Shown here one piece after another: positions 1-8,893 of a stretch of 64,000 nt of DNA. Origin of the DNA: Vombatus ursinus. Its lineage: Eukaryota > Chordata > Mammalia > Diprotodontia > Vombatidae. The DNA is taken from positions 19,187,162 to 19,251,161 of the forward strand of contig NW_020954562.1 of NCBI RefSeq assembly GCF_900497805.2. Direction: 5' to 3'. Made by a program: the position numbers and the translations under genes. How positions within the stretch are numbered: the first letter of the stretch is position 1; every line of letters starts with the position of its first letter. The notes beneath the pieces are model-generated. The model did not search any database. It had not been told where the DNA came from and saw only the letters and a program-made list of their open reading frames with translations.

Positions 1-79
1 AAGTTGAGCTGAGATGCCCAACTGAAACTGGTCAGCTGGGTCCCCAATAGGGTAGTTTGAACTACTTACAGGTTGTGGT

Positions 80-240
80 TTGACCATGACATCAGGGAGG
101 TGATGACATGACTTACAATTGAATTGAATTCGAGTGAGGGAGGGCTGTGCAAAGTCACTGGCCTCACTTTCTCCTCCAGGGCCATGTGGGTCCAGTAGCC
201 AGATGTGGATCAGAATGACTGGAGATGCCCCAGCAGCTAG
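80..240 (-). repeat. RTE-like marsupial repeat fragment, minus orientation
   Basis: The stretch around 'catgacatcagggaggtgatg' through 'cctcactttctcctccag' is also present, diverged, at 34025-34540 (same strand) and at 30620-31140 (opposite strand). The 30.6-kb copy ends in an (AAC)n tail, which fixes the orientation and suggests an RTE-type or RTE-dependent non-LTR retroelement. Only part of the unit is present. The family name is uncertain. Confidence 0.6.
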
Positions 241-261
241 GTAGAGAAAAAAAAAATGGAT

Positions 262-515
262 ATAGCATTAGACATGGAATCAAGAAGACCTGAATTCAAA
301 TCCTAACTTAGACACATACAATCATACAGTTGTATGACCCTGGACAAGTCCCTTTATCTTTGCCTATTTTCTCATCAGTGAAATGGTGTAATAGCACCTA
401 CCTCACAGGGTCATTGTGAGGGTCAAATCAGTTAACATTATGTAAGGTGCTTTGCAAACTTTGAAGTACTATATAAAATGCTATTACTTTTATTATTATT
501 ATTATTTAAAGAACT
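262..515 (+). mobile_element. THER1/MIR-type CORE-SINE
   Basis: The order of parts is typical: a tRNA-derived head ending 'gaagacctgaattcaaatcc', the region 'tgtatgaccctggacaagtc', 'ctcatcagtgaaatgg', then 'aatagcacctacctcacagggt' and a tail 'gtaaggtgctttgcaaac' running into (ATT)n. It is an old, diverged copy, non-coding, once moved by L2 machinery. Confidence 0.8.
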
Positions 516-559
516 TTTCAAAGGTTAAAACATATTTCAGACATCTGGGCTCCTCCCAG

Positions 560-797
560 AATCTCTGTTTAAGGAGGGTGGAGGGTCAGATACATCTTCA
601 TTTCCCCCCATCGTGCCCTGGCCTCCCCCTTCTCACTCTTTCAGTTTCTTTTTATGTGTTGTCTTCCATATATGAATTTAAGATCCTTGAGGGCAAGTCT
701 GTCTTTCTTTTTGCCTGTTTTTGTAATAACAGAGTTTAGCACAATACCTGGAACATAATAAGTGCTTAATAAATGCTTGTTAACTGACTGACTGACA
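560..797 (+). mobile_element. L2 LINE, 3' end
   Basis: Shows the characteristic L2 3' UTR: 'aagatccttgagggcaagtctgtc', 'tagcacaatacctggaacataata', 'agtgcttaataaatgcttgttaactgactgactgac'. Only the tail is left, 5' truncated. The short ORF here (452-739) is chance coding across SINE and L2. Confidence 0.8.
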
Positions 798-1420
798 CAT
801 TTCCACAGGATGACAGAATTTCATAATTAAGAAGGTACCTCATTGGCAAGCTAGTCCAGGTTTTCTTAACATCTTTCAGAAAGTTTATAAACTTGAATGG
901 GGAAAAAAAACACATCTTTATTTTCACTAACCTTCGCTTTCCATTTGTAATCTCATGTATTTTTTGTGCATTAATAATATGATCCGAGAAGGTGACATTA
1001 GGCAATGAGGCTGCCAGTGAGGTTAATGGCACAAAAACGGTAACACCCACTGCTCTTAATATAAATAAATAAAGAACAGTGCACTTTCCACTATACTAAC
1101 CCTATCCCAGTTTCACTTTAGTTACCAAGTGTGTAAAATTATAAATATGAATTATATAATGTTCATGACACATGAAAAAGTTTAAGAACCTCTGCTCTAG
1201 TTGGACAGATAGCTAAAAAGTAATCTCTTCTCCAAAATACCCAACAATTGATCATCCAATCTTGCCTTGAATATTTACCCTGAGGAGGAAATCCCAATTT
1301 CTTAAGGTTGTCCCCTCACTCTGGGATAGCTTTAATTGTTAGGACATATATCCTGACATCAGTTTTTCCTTGCTTATTTGTTGTTTGCATTTCTGAATTC
1401 CTCAAAGAATCGGGAGAGAA
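798..1420 (-). mobile_element. CR1/L3 LINE, 3' end, interrupted by a DNA transposon
   Basis: Reading on the plus strand, 'acagaatttcataattaagaaggtacctc...ctagtcc' and, after the insertion, 'caattgatcatccaatcttgccttgaa', 'ctctgggatagctttaattgttagga' are the reverse complement of the CR1/L3 3' region. The two parts (798-856 and 1195-1420) flank the hAT-like element at 857-1194. Only the terminal few hundred bases of the LINE are present. Confidence 0.7.
857..1194. mobile_element. hAT-like non-autonomous DNA transposon nested in CR1/L3
   Basis: Ends are inverted: CAGGTTTTCTTAAC at the left and GTTTAAGAACCTCTG at the right, matching a 'CAGGGGTTCTTAACC' type terminal repeat. Flanking octamers AGCTAGTC (849-856) and CTCTAGTT (1195-1202) agree at 5 of 8 positions, as expected for an old 8-bp hAT target duplication. 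The flanks belong to one CR1 copy. No transposase frame. The open frame at 766-1050 is not meaningful. Confidence 0.7.
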
Positions 1421-2030
1421 ATATCCCTTTCCATTCCCTCCCTTTTCTTTCCCCTCTGGTTTCTGTTAACAAATTTAATTGCAGGCTTTAAAGGAATCGA
1501 TAAGTGAAAACAGCATGACCAATGACAGAGGAAACATCCAGGAGAAAGCAAAGGCAAAGAAAAAAGTGGGGAGGAATCCTATAACTTACATATACAGCAT
1601 AAAACATAAGGGAACAAATGCAGCCAGAATAGAAAAAGAGTCAACACAACCATGTATCTGGCAAAACAGCATCATCGTCAACAACAACAACAATAATAAC
1701 AAAAGAATGCCGGGCTGGCAGTCTACCCAAAGATAAATATAAAAGATAAATAAAAGGGAATAAGGGATCTGCTGTAGTCAGATGGCTTTTCTCTACCTGG
1801 GAATCAGCGTGAGCAGAAAGGCTATTTTAGTTTATCTCTGACATGAAACAAACAGAATTCACAGGGAGGGTAGGAAAAACAAGGAACCAGCAACAACCTT
1901 ACTCTGAAGGAAAACGCTTTGAAGCAATGGATATGGCTTACTGAGAATTAAAGTAGGATTGGAAATATTTTGCTTAGTGGCTATATTCATCATAAGGGCT
2001 TGCCAGTTATATACCGATGCATCACATAAG

Positions 2031-2031
<1 letters not shown>
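1421..2031. other. Unassigned intergenic DNA
   Basis: No repeat family or gene recognised. It contains an (AAC)/(AAT)-rich patch near 1675-1705 that could be the tail of an old RTE-dependent SINE, but no SINE body is recognisable upstream. The ORF at 1479-1736 runs into that simple sequence and has no recognisable domain. Confidence 0.5.

Positions 2032-2065
<34 letters not shown>
2032..2065. repeat. (TG)n microsatellite
   Basis: About 17 uninterrupted TG units followed by a short GA-rich stretch. The ORFs crossing it on both strands are low-complexity (VCVC.../THTH...). Confidence 0.95.
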
Positions 2066-2067
<2 letters not shown>

Positions 2068-2540
2068 AAAGAGAGAGAAAATGAGAGATGTGGGTGGGTT
2101 AGGGGCAGGAGGCCAGAGCACTGCTTTCCACTGTATGATTTTCCAAGAATCATATTGAATTTCAGCTGCTTGACTTCTATTGGAAGTGACAGAAGTCATG
2201 CAGCTTGAGCTCACTGCTAAAGTAAGAAAATACAGAGGTGGGTGTTTAACATTTAATCAAGCACCAAAGACCCTGTGGGCACCCTCTATCTTACAGCATG
2301 AAAGGGGACAACATATTACCCCCAGGAGGAACAGAATCAAAAATTAAATTGCTTTCTTTCTAACATAGCCTACACTTAATCTGAAAGTCAAGATGCTGGG
2401 TCCATGAACTTTGAGCATAACAATTTCACTAATTATATAGTTCCATTACATTTTATCATGAATGTTCAATGTCAGAAAGCATTCATATTTTTATTTAAAA
2501 ATGGAGAAGAAATTCATGGATGTAATCCAATCCATTCCAT
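2066..2540. other. Unassigned intergenic DNA
   Basis: AT-rich sequence without a repeat, gene or conserved motif I can name. Confidence 0.5.
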
Positions 2541-2660
2541 TTTCCAAATATTTATTATGTTCCTATTCTGTGCAAAGCATTGAGCATAATGCTTAGGATA
2601 CAGGAACAAAACCAAAAGTAGACCCTGTCATTAGGGAATATATTAATAATGGTAAACGTA
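2541..2660 (-). mobile_element. L2 LINE 3' tail, minus strand
   Basis: 'aatatttattatgttcctattctgtgcaaagcattgag...ataggataca' is a diverged reverse complement of the L2 end (consensus-like 'tttattaagcacctactatgtgccaggcactgtgctaag'). Confidence 0.65.
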
Positions 2661-2717
2661 GAGGTGAAAGTCTATAATTGTTCCCCACTTGATGCCTCAA
2701 TGTTTTTAATGAGCAAC

Positions 2718-2952
2718 ACAGTAGAGAGCTATGTGGCTCAGTGGATAGAGCACTGGACCTGAAGTCAGGAAGACCTGAGTTCAAATTCAGCCTCAGACAC
2801 TCACTAGCTCTGTGATCCTGGGCAAGTTAATTAACTTATGTTTGATTTAATCCACTGGAGAAGGAAATGACAAATTACTCCAGTATCCTTGCCAAGAAAA
2901 CCTCAAATAGAGCCATGAAGAGTCAAACACAACTGAAATAGCTCAACAACAA
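2718..2952 (+). mobile_element. MAR1-type SINE
   Basis: tRNA-derived head ('gctcagtggatagagcactgg', 'agtcaggaagacctgagttcaaat'), central 'ctctgtgatcctgggcaagtt', then the MAR1 3' part 'ctggagaaggaaatgacaaattactccagtatccttgccaagaaaa' and '...agtcaaacacaactgaaatagctcaacaac'. The (AAC)n tail fits mobilisation by an RTE LINE rather than L1. Confidence 0.85.
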
Positions 2953-2984
2953 TCCATTATTTATGGTTTTGTTCTCAGGAGACT

Positions 2985-3150
2985 ACTCTGTAGGTCTCAA
3001 CTGACATTTGCTAGCTATGTGGGCATAAGGAAATCAACTTTTAAAATGAGCCTCAGTTTGCTCATCTGTAAAGTGGGCATATAGTGCTGGGAGGAAACAT
3101 TATGCAAGCCTTAACATGATATGGAAATTTGAACAATTATCACCACAGAC
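2985..3150 (+). mobile_element. MIR/THER1 fragment
   Basis: 'gctagctatgtgggcataaggaaatcaac', 'gagcctcagtttgctcatctgtaaagtgggcat' and 'atgcaagccttaacatgatatgg' follow the MIR order. 5' part missing. Confidence 0.7.
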
Positions 3151-3439
3151 ATCAACATATCAACACAGTTCTATTCCCTACCATGGAATGTAAAATCTGA
3201 AGAGTCCATGTGTGTTCACAAATGAAGTCGTGCATGAATTTCCACAAGTTTTGCCTTCTATAGCAGAGACTGGGGCTCAGACAACACTTTTTATGTACTG
3301 ATGCCTATAGTGATAAGAGCTCACTTTTCTGTAGCTCTTCCAGATTCACCAAGCACCATAAGGTTTTGCAAAGACAGCAGGGTACAATTCACTCTGCCTG
3401 TATAAGGAAGGTAGAGTTACGCTGATTCCAAATCCAACC

Positions 3440-3602
3440 TGGAGTCAATGAACCAGAGTTTTGTTCTTGTTTCTGCCCCTTGTTGCCTTGGGCAACATAT
3501 TTCACCACTATGACCTTTGGTTTCCTCATCTATAAAGGGAATAAGTTGTGCTAGATGACTTCTCAGGGTCCTTCTAGCTCTAAAGCTATGCTTCTATAAT
3601 CC
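3440..3602 (+). mobile_element. MIR-type SINE fragment
   Basis: 'cttgggcaacatatttcacc', 'tttcctcatctataaagggaataa', 'tagatgacttctcagggtccttctagctctaaagctatg' match the MIR variant that ends 'ggtcccttccagctctaaatctatg'. Sequence 3150-3440 upstream is unassigned. Confidence 0.7.
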
Positions 3603-3789
3603 ACACTGATTGCTAACTCAATGATGAGTCTATTTTCTAACTGTTCTTACTGGCTATGCTAGTCCACATTTATTCTTCACTCTGTATGGAAATTATATAT
3701 GTAGTACCTTTATACATCTGTAGCAGCTACAAGTCTTCTTTTTTGGTCCTGACAACCCTGAATTGGCTATTTTAAAAATTTTAACTATT

Positions 3790-4055
3790 ATTTTTTTTTA
3801 TCAATGTGTTATTCTTTGTCCTTCCATCTCATTCCTACCCACTGGAGAAAGAAAAAAGAAAGAAAGAATAGAACTCTTTATTATATAGGTATAGTCAAGC
3901 AAGAAATATTCTCATATTGGTCATATCCAAAGATGAATTTCTTATTTGGCAATCACGAGAGGTACATTCTTCATCAGTCCTCTATTATGGTTGATTGAAG
4001 TTCTTGAGCCTTTCAAAAATTGTTCATTTTTATAATATTTCTACGCTCATGCATG
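3790..4055 (-). mobile_element. Older L1 3' UTR fragment, minus strand
   Basis: The order 'tgtgttattctttgtccttccatctcattcc', 'tatagtcaagcaagaaata', 'attggtcatatccaaagatg', 'cttcatcagtcctctattatggttgattg', 'gttcttgagcctttcaaaaattg' resembles the 3' UTR of an older marsupial L1 subfamily seen from the opposite strand. No ORF2 sequence is included. Confidence 0.55.
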
Positions 4056-4283
4056 ACTGTACAGTGGTAGCCAGGTAACTGATGGGTTAAGGAAGGTTCA
4101 TTTTTCAAGTTCATTTGCAGATACATGCAAAGTGTCGTAACAGAGGGAAATGATGTTATAAGATATAAAATTCCTCTCTTTTTTAAATGCTATAGGATTT
4201 TTATTGTTTTCCATTATACAGTCTATAATAATTACTATGCCTTATTTATCTCTTTCTTCTACAAAGTCTAGCATAACACGAGA

Positions 4284-4523
4284 TTTTTTTTCCTTTTTTT
4301 CTTTCTTTTCTTTTTTTTTTTAGCCAAAGACAAGGTTTATTAGAACATCCATCATATTGGGCAGACTTTTAAGGAGTCTGAACACGGGTAAGCCATGGCT
4401 AGATTATAAGAATCTCAGCAGTGGCTAGATTTTAAGAATCTAAGCAGTGACTAGATTTTATGAATCTAAGCAGTGGCTAGATTTTAGGAATCTAAGGCAT
4501 GGCTAGATTATAAGAATCTAAGC
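4284..4523 (-). mobile_element. Retrocopied LTR R-region fossil with poly-A tail
   Basis: Body 4322-4523 is close to the R portion of the solo LTR at 7735-8391, including the polyadenylation signal (TTTATT on plus) and about five units of its 24-bp tandem repeat 'ggctagattataagaatct...'. It stops ~14 bases past the signal and runs straight into a T-rich tract (4284-4321, i.e. an A tail). Its other end lies where the LTR promoter should start transcription. No U3 or U5 is present. It looks like a transcript that began and ended inside one LTR and was reinserted, perhaps by L1. A target duplication cannot be separated from the flanking T runs. Confidence 0.65.
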
Positions 4524-4574
4524 TTTTTTTTTTTTTTAAGGGGTGTGTGGTGGGTTGTATAAGTTGTTAGATAT

Positions 4575-4772
4575 GGAGAAATTTCTGTATGAAAACTCTT
4601 TCCACTGATGCAAATAAGGAACTCATCTGTAATTTAAAGTCTTAGAGAGTTTGGGGAGAGTAAGGGACTCACTCATTGTCACAAATCCAACATGTATCAG
4701 GTTCAACTTAAACCCAGGCCTTTCCAGCTCCAAAGCTGACTTTTTATCCGTTAGGTCACACTGCCCCTCACA
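4575..4772 (-). mobile_element. MIR-related marsupial SINE, minus strand
   Basis: 'ctgatgcaaataaggaactcatctgtaatttaaagtcttagagagtttg', 'gtcacaaatccaacatgtatcagg' and 'ccgttaggtcacactgcccctc' are the reverse of a SINE with '...gcaactctctaagactataagttacag...' in its 3' half. The same family recurs at 5750-6150, 9868-10020 and 60085-60290. Confidence 0.65.
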
Positions 4773-4854
4773 TTGCCTGCACTGGACTCTTAAGAAATGT
4801 TTGAAGAAACCCTAACATCTATAGCAAATTATACTATACGAAATTTTTTCACCA

Positions 4855-5140
4855 AATTATTTCTTTCAAACTTACAACAACCCTGTGAGGTAATAAGGTC
4901 ATAGTCTTAATTTTATAGATAAGCAATCTGAGATTTTGGAGGTGATGTGACTTGTTTTCAGTCTCACAGATGCTAAGCAGCAGAAGCAGGAGGCAGTATT
5001 CTGTTTTAGATATTTGGATTTTTACAATTTGAGGCCTTGAGACTCTGCCCCCACTCATTTTAGAGATAAATATATTTAGTCACAGAGAGATTAAGTCAAT
5101 TGTCCAAGATCCATAATAAATTCCTGGTGCTGTGCAGCTC
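4855..5140 (-). mobile_element. MIR/THER1 remnants, minus strand
   Basis: 'acaacaaccctgtgaggtaa', 'ttttatagataagcaatctgag', 'gtctcacagatgctaagcagcag' and a second partial 'cacagagagattaagtcaattgtcc'. Probably one or two overlapping degraded copies. The small ORF at 4849-5058 is a shadow of this SINE. Confidence 0.65.
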
Positions 5141-5142
5141 AT

Positions 5143-5189
5143 TAAAAACAAAACAAAACAAAACAAAACAAAACAAAACAAAACAAAAA
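5143..5189. repeat. (CAAAA)n microsatellite
   Basis: About nine CAAAA units directly upstream of the SINE at 5190, so it is not that SINE's own tail. It may be the tail of the older repeat at its left. Confidence 0.9.
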
Positions 5190-5485
5190 CATGGCAGCTC
5201 AGTGAGACAATGGATAGAGTACTGGGGCGGGGGGAGGGCCCTGAAGTCAGGAATACCTGAGTTCAAATTCAGCCTCAGACACTTGCTAGCCGTGTGACTC
5301 TGGGCAAGTCATTTAATAGCTGTTTGCCTCTATTTTCTCAACTGTAAACTGGGGATAATAATGGCATCCACCTGTCAGGGTTATTGTGACAATCCAAAGA
5401 GTTATTATTTGTGTAGCACTTAGCACAGTGCCTAGTACACAATAGGTGCTATGTAAATACTAACTATTATTATTATTATTATTTT
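5190..5485 (+). mobile_element. THER/WALLSI-like CORE-SINE with L2-type tail
   Basis: Head 'agacaatggatagagtact', 'agtcaggaatacctgagttcaaat', 'cgtgtgactctgggcaagtc', CORE-like 'actggggataataatggcatccacctgtcagggtt', and tail 'gcacttagcacagtgcctagtacacaataggtgctatgtaaat' then (TTA)n. A G-rich insertion (5225-5236) interrupts the head. Near full length. Confidence 0.8.
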
Positions 5486-5749
5486 AACAAAATTAACAAA
5501 TAAAAAAAATTGGGAATCCAACCCAGATGTAAGCAAGGAGAGTGAGTCAGATAGATTCCAGGGTAGACTTAAAAATGATGATAATTTGTAGAACCCCCAG
5601 GACCTTAAAACCAGGGACAATGCTGCATTAGTAGCAGTTGGTCTGTGAATTGTGAGTATTCTGACTACATAACTAGTGCCCTTTCTACTCCCCCATATTA
5701 GAGACAGTCATAATTTTTGAGGGGCATAATAGAAGTGGGGAAAGAAGAA

Positions 5750-6150
5750 AGAGATGCCCTTCACTGATGCAGATCTAAAACTTATTGTTAATTTATATTC
5801 TTAGAGCAGGAGTTCTTAACTTTCTTAGTGTGATAGACCCTTTGACAGTAGGGTAAAGTCCATACATTCCTTTACAGGATAATGTCTTAAAATCATTGAT
5901 GGAAATACTAAATTCCTGTTAGATGTTACTGAAAACAAAGATGTATTTTTTTCCCATCCAAGTTTGCAAATTCCCAGAAATCTATTCATAATCCCCAGGG
6001 GTAAGAGAGAAGGCTTGGATCCCAGGTTAAATACAGCTGTCTTTGAGAGTTGGTAGGGTGTCCTGAGAGTGTCCATGTTCATACCACAGGTAGGCATCAA
6101 ACGTGGTCCTCCTGGTGCCCAGGTTGAATCTCTAGTGTATCATGCTGCCT
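5750..6150 (-). mobile_element. MIR-related SINE, minus strand, split by a DNA transposon
   Basis: Left part (5750-5806) reads 'ctgatgcagatctaaaacttattg...ttcttagag'. Right part (6040-6150) continues 'tctttgagagttggtagggtgtcctgagagtg', 'aaacgtggtcctcctggtgcc', 'tctctagtgtatcatgctgcct'. The same order appears uninterrupted at 4575-4772, which shows that 5807-6039 is a later insertion. Confidence 0.7.
5807..6039. mobile_element. hAT-like non-autonomous DNA transposon nested in a SINE
   Basis: Left terminus CAGGAGTTCTTAACTTTCTT, right terminus CCCAGGTTAAATACAGCTG. The flanking octamers TCTTAGAG (5799-5806) and TCTTTGAG (6040-6047) match at 7 of 8, as for a hAT target duplication. Interior 'gttactgaaaacaaagatgtat' and 'cccatccaagtttgc' fit the same family as 857-1194. 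No transposase. The minus ORF at 5825-6100 is a chance frame. Confidence 0.8.
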
Positions 6151-6504
6151 TGAGGTCATACATGTGATTCTCATTTTCATAAAGGTCCACAAAACACATA
6201 AACACATCCCAACCTTTAAATAGTTCAAGATGCTGCATTTTAATTCTATTCTGTTGTTTGGAATATTAATGAGCTTATTATGAAGTTTGAGAATTCTATT
6301 TGAAACTATTAGAATATTTTTACAAAATTGTACTATCCATGCTACTGAATTTCATACTGACCATTCAATATTTTCTTAATTTTCTCTTTGTCTGTCATCA
6401 CTTTAAACATATTCTCAATGATTTTGAATCCTAAGATGAAAATTTCACCTGTATAGTAGAGAAAATAGTTAAGAAATCTTTATGATCATTATCATGAACC
6501 ACAT
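6151..6504. other. Unassigned AT-rich DNA
   Basis: No recognised repeat, gene or RNA. Strongly AT-rich with short homopolymers. Confidence 0.5.
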
Positions 6505-6710
6505 GTTATTAGTATCTATTACATGCTAGGCACTATGCTAAGTGCTGCGGATATAAAGAATGGCAAAAACCTAGTCCCTGACCTCAGGGAGCTTACCTTC
6601 TATTGAGGGAGACAACATGCAAACAGCTGTGTACATACACATTATATACAGTATAAATGGAAAGTAATTTCAGTTACTAGCAGGGGGATGGGACCAGAAG
6701 GGTATATTGT
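6505..6710 (-). mobile_element. L2 LINE 3' end, minus strand
   Basis: 'gtatctattacatgctaggcactatgctaagtgctgcgg', 'ccctgacctcagggagcttac', 'gagggagacaacatgcaaac' and 'tatatacagtataaatgg' are the reverse of the L2 3' UTR. A good-quality copy of the last ~200 bases. Confidence 0.85.
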
Positions 6711-7560
6711 AGGAGGTGGGATATGAGCTGAGTCTGTGCCAGGTGGCCAAAGAAGGAGTTTGTTCTGACCCCCAAATTTTCACAGACTTCTCTTATTATT
6801 TTTCTCTGAACCTGTTCTAATAAGGGATCCCTAACCATATAGTCACAGGAAGGTGCCTGGGCATTCAAATATCTGCATCCCTCACAGAAAGCTTCTGTCT
6901 ATTCTGAAGGAATCTAATTTAAGAGGGCTGGTTCAGAACAGGATTCCTTTCAGATGGCAGGGAGGTGAAGGAAATCAAGAAAAAACAAATTTCTGAAGGA
7001 CAAAAATTATTGTTGCACGCAGGAGAAAAACAGCCACCCACACAAACATCGGACTCCTTCAAGCAAGGAACACCTGACAAGAATGGTAAAGTGGCTGTAA
7101 ACGGGAAAGCCTGCAGAAATCTACATAAAAAGCTTGTCTTCAAAGAGGGGCATTGTGTGATATGAATTAGATGAATGAGTTGCAGCCCAGCGTTTCTTTT
7201 GGCCGGCTGGCTGAAGAGGCTTGGACCAAATTATTTTGCCGTGAATGAAGATCCCCGCACAAAGGAAGCAGTGATTACTTGAAGATGCGAAGTGTTTTCT
7301 TAGGTTTTGATTGACTGGTAAAAAGAACATGGGAAAAATAATAAACATTCCTCTGAAAAAAGTGCATTTTATACTGGAGATAAAATAAACACAGACTTCC
7401 AAAAATAGTTCCCCCTAAAAGCTCACAAATGATGCATTTCATCAAGCAACCAAGATTTTACTATTTTATATGGCCCCAACAGGAGACCATTTGAAGGATG
7501 TCATTTTTTTGTTTTTGAGAAACAAAATAAATTCTACTAAATGAGATTAATATCACAGGT
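6711..7560. other. Repeat-poor stretch, candidate conserved non-coding element
   Basis: No transposon match over about 850 bases. The core 6960-7480 has more CpG and a more even composition than its surroundings (for example 'cagcgtttcttttggccggctgg', 'ttttgccgtgaatgaagatccccgc'). ORFs on both strands are short and overlap one another without codon structure, so a coding exon is unlikely. An enhancer or other conserved element is the best guess, purely by inference. Confidence 0.35.
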
Positions 7561-7579
7561 CCCAGCAGTGACATAGGAT

Positions 7580-7734
7580 AATAGTGATATTAATCAATCA
7601 GTAAGCATTTATTAAATATCTAGTATGTACCATGTTAGGAGCATGCAAAACAAAATCTTATCTGCCCTCAAAGAGCTTAAATTATACACAGGAGACAAGA
7701 TATTAAAATATAAGTATATTGTGTATGTATTGCC
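7580..7734 (-). mobile_element. L2 LINE 3' tail, minus strand
   Basis: 'aatcaatcagtaagcatttattaaatatctagtatgtaccatg', 'ctgccctcaaagagcttaaat'. It is cut at 7734 by the LTR insertion that follows. Confidence 0.8.
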
Positions 7735-8391
7735 TGATGCAGTTTAGGGGTTCAGGGGTCCTGGGACCCCAATATCACAACATGGGGGGCGTGCCTGAAA
7801 GAATTTGACCTGAGCCTTTTTTCAGCCAAAAGACAAGGTTTATTAGAAGATCCATCAGATTGGGCAGACTCTTAAGAAGTCAACATTAGCAAGCTATTGG
7901 CTAGATTGTAAGAATCTAAACAGTGGCTAGATTTTAAGAATCCCAGCAGTAGCTAGGTTATAAGAATCCCAGTTGTGGCTAGATTATAAAAATCCCAGCA
8001 GTGGCTAGATTATAAGAATCCCAGTTGTGGCTAGATTATAAGAATCCCAGCAGTGGCTAGATTAAAAGAATCTAACCATCTTAATGGAGACAAGGTGGAC
8101 CTTATATACAGAAAGACTGTGGAAGGGACCTAGGAGTGGCCAGTAAGCTGGGGTGAACAGAACTCCTGGGACCTGGACCTCATGGCCTAGGGAGAATGGA
8201 GCCTAGCTAGGATTAAGGGTGGGAAATGGCCAGGGAGCCTGGGGAGTTAAGACAATGGAGTGGAGATTGGGTGAAGTCACAATGGAAGACCAGTTGATGG
8301 GATTATAGCCTCAGGAGAATGCCAGAGATTTGACCATGTGGGAAAGGCCCCGGGGTTTTTTCTTTCTGGGGCCCAGATCCCAACCCCATCA
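7735..8391 (-). mobile_element. Solo LTR of an endogenous retrovirus, family A, fossil
   Basis: 657 bp, read on the minus strand: begins TGATGGGGTTGGGATC and ends CTAAACTGCATCA. Exact 4-bp target duplication TGCC (7731-7734 and 8392-8395), typical of gammaretrovirus-like elements. Promoter TATATAAG near 8102-8109, polyadenylation signal at 7839-7844. Between them R carries about seven copies of a 24-bp tandem repeat (7890-8070). No internal genes remain, so recombination between LTRs removed them. Related copies: 19174-19746 and, more distantly, 17924-18790. Confidence 0.88.
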
Positions 8392-8395
8392 TGCC

Positions 8396-8520
8396 CACAT
8401 AAGACATCTTTAAGGAGTGCACCCTCAGTCACCCCCCTTCTCTCTAGAATCTTCAGCCTCCACGTATCTTTCCCTACTGCCTTCAAACATTCTCAAGTCT
8501 TTCCCATCAACAAAATGAAA
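8396..8520 (+). mobile_element. L2 LINE ORF2 fragment
   Basis: 'cttcagcctccacgtatctttccctactgccttcaaacattctcaagtc' translates to FSLHVSFPTAFKHSQVFPI, matching the L2 reverse-transcriptase region 'LSTAFKHAQVSPLLKKPSLD'. The match ends in an A-rich patch. The 87-residue ORF at 8338-8601 includes it but also crosses the LTR end. Confidence 0.6.
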
Positions 8521-8862
8521 CAAAATAAAACTAAACAAAAACAAAAAGCTTACACCTCAGATTTGTCTAATATCACACAGCTGTTAAGTGTCAAAGTCTA
8601 AAACACATGTTTTCTAATTTCAATTCATGACTCTTTCCACATTCCCTTACATATAATACTAGGTATGAACTAATTGTCCAATGGAAACTATATCGAATGC
8701 ATGGATAGTCCCTCCACTGTGAAAAAGACAGACTAAAAATACAGAATGAAGAATAACTTTCCCTACCTAGGTAGCCCCTTCTCTTGTTCATGTATCTAGG
8801 GAGAACTTTTTAAAATTGTAATTCAGCATTTTATTCAGAATGGAAACTGGTAGTAACAAGAT

Positions 8863-8893
8863 ATGTATGTGTGTGTGTGTGTGTGTGTGTACA
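8863..8893. repeat. (TG)n microsatellite
   Basis: About 11 TG units after 'gtatgtatg'. Confidence 0.9.

Noticed and set aside
1479-1736. 85-residue open frame starting near 'gcaggctttaaagg'
   Set aside because: Ends in Asn-rich (AAC/AAT)n simple sequence, no domain or splice signals of note.
7890-8070. Regular 24-bp direct repeats resembling a CRISPR array
   Set aside because: Units are contiguous without spacers and lie within the R region of a solo LTR in a vertebrate genome.
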